DNA from: Deltaproteobacteria bacterium
Lineage (GTDB): Bacteria; Desulfobacterota; Desulfarculia; Adiutricales; Adiutricaceae
DNA length: 12,560 bases
Direction of reading: 5' to 3'
Assembly (NCBI GenBank): GCA_031277995.1
Contig: JAITLH010000026.1
Coordinates: 1-12,560, forward strand
The translations under genes were made by a program, and so were the position numbers. Position 1 is the stretch's first letter; each line of letters begins with the position of its first letter. The notes beneath the pieces are model-generated. The model saw only the letters and a program-made list of their open reading frames with translations. It made no database searches and had not been told where the DNA came from. Shown one piece after another: positions 12,416 through 12,560 of the stretch.

Positions 12416-12560
12416 ATGAGTGACAAAACCTCCAAGCTAACCCAGGGTCCGGTCGGTAAAAGTATCGTTTTCTTCGCTTTGCCCTTGTTTTTTAGCGGCT
12501 TGATTCAACTTCTCTACCATACCGTGGATCTGGTTTTCGTGGGTCGATTCGTGGGGGTGG
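12416..12560 (+). CDS. MATE-family multidrug/Na+ efflux transporter, N-terminal part (runs off the right edge)
   Basis: 48 residues are visible, with no stop before the edge. The start MSDKTSKLTQGPVGKSI is followed by the first membrane helix, FFALPLFFSGLIQLLYHTVD, and LVFVGRFVG. This is the usual opening of MATE transporters (the G-P-V-G-K-S-I, A-L-P and Q-L-Y-x-x-V-D positions are all present). MATE proteins have 12 membrane helices and export drugs or metabolites in exchange for Na+ or H+; substrate cannot be judged here. The gene has a good ribosome binding site and follows a 550-nt AT-rich, palindrome-bearing region, while its own codons return to the GC-richer composition of the window. 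It is not part of the hydS-phosphatase transcript if the T-tailed stem at about 11840 is active. Confidence 0.85.
   Translation, partial: MSDKTSKLTQGPVGKSIVFFALPLFFSGLIQLLYHTVDLVFVGRFVGV

Overview
The window reads as a piece of chromosome from an anaerobic, GC-rich bacterium, most likely a deltaproteobacterium (Desulfobacterota / Desulfovibrio-like). The clues are adjacent hisS and aspS, a cysteine-rich HisRS, a Re-citrate-synthase-type enzyme, a CHASE2 adenylate cyclase and an iron-only ([FeFe]) hydrogenase-type H2 sensor. The lineage is inferred from protein resemblance only; nothing here fixes a species.

Left arm (1-7943), all on the minus strand and read right to left: hisS, aspS, a LeuA/homocitrate-synthase-family enzyme (probably Re-citrate synthase) carrying a C-terminal Cache-like sensor domain, a membrane CHASE2 adenylate cyclase, and the start of an exported Pro/Glu/Ala-rich repeat protein that runs off the left edge. 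hisS has a near-consensus sigma-70 promoter and a consensus ribosome binding site. The gaps of 38-119 nt would allow one transcript, but the hisS-aspS and Re-citrate synthase-cyclase gaps both contain strong hairpins.

Centre (7944-8438): a 495-nt divergent intergenic region with the hisS promoter, a two-way terminator-like hairpin that serves no visible gene, and an extended -10 promoter for the rightward genes.

Right arm (8439-11515), plus strand: a two-gene signalling unit. The first gene is a PAS-containing sensory [FeFe]-hydrogenase-like protein (HydS/HfsB type) that keeps all the expected cluster cysteines. The second is a SpoIIE-type PP2C phosphatase (HfsA-like) with the accessory C-terminal domain usual for these partners. 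Together they suggest sensing of H2 or redox state by an H-cluster protein and output through Ser/Thr dephosphorylation. No kinase, anti-sigma factor or catalytic hydrogenase is in view.

Right end (11516-12560): about 900 nt without a convincing gene. The first third is GC-rich, with three copies of a short inverted repeat and further hairpins ending in a T-tailed stem. The rest is strikingly AT-rich, with palindromes (one Fur-box-like) and imperfect direct repeats. A MATE-family efflux transporter gene then begins and runs off the right edge.

A recurring theme is low-complexity, in-frame repeat growth in otherwise conserved proteins: an Ala/Asn/Gly-rich N-terminus on the citrate-synthase-like enzyme, an Asn/Gly/Pro loop inside the PAS domain of the H2 sensor, and a duplicated 31-residue unit in the exported protein.
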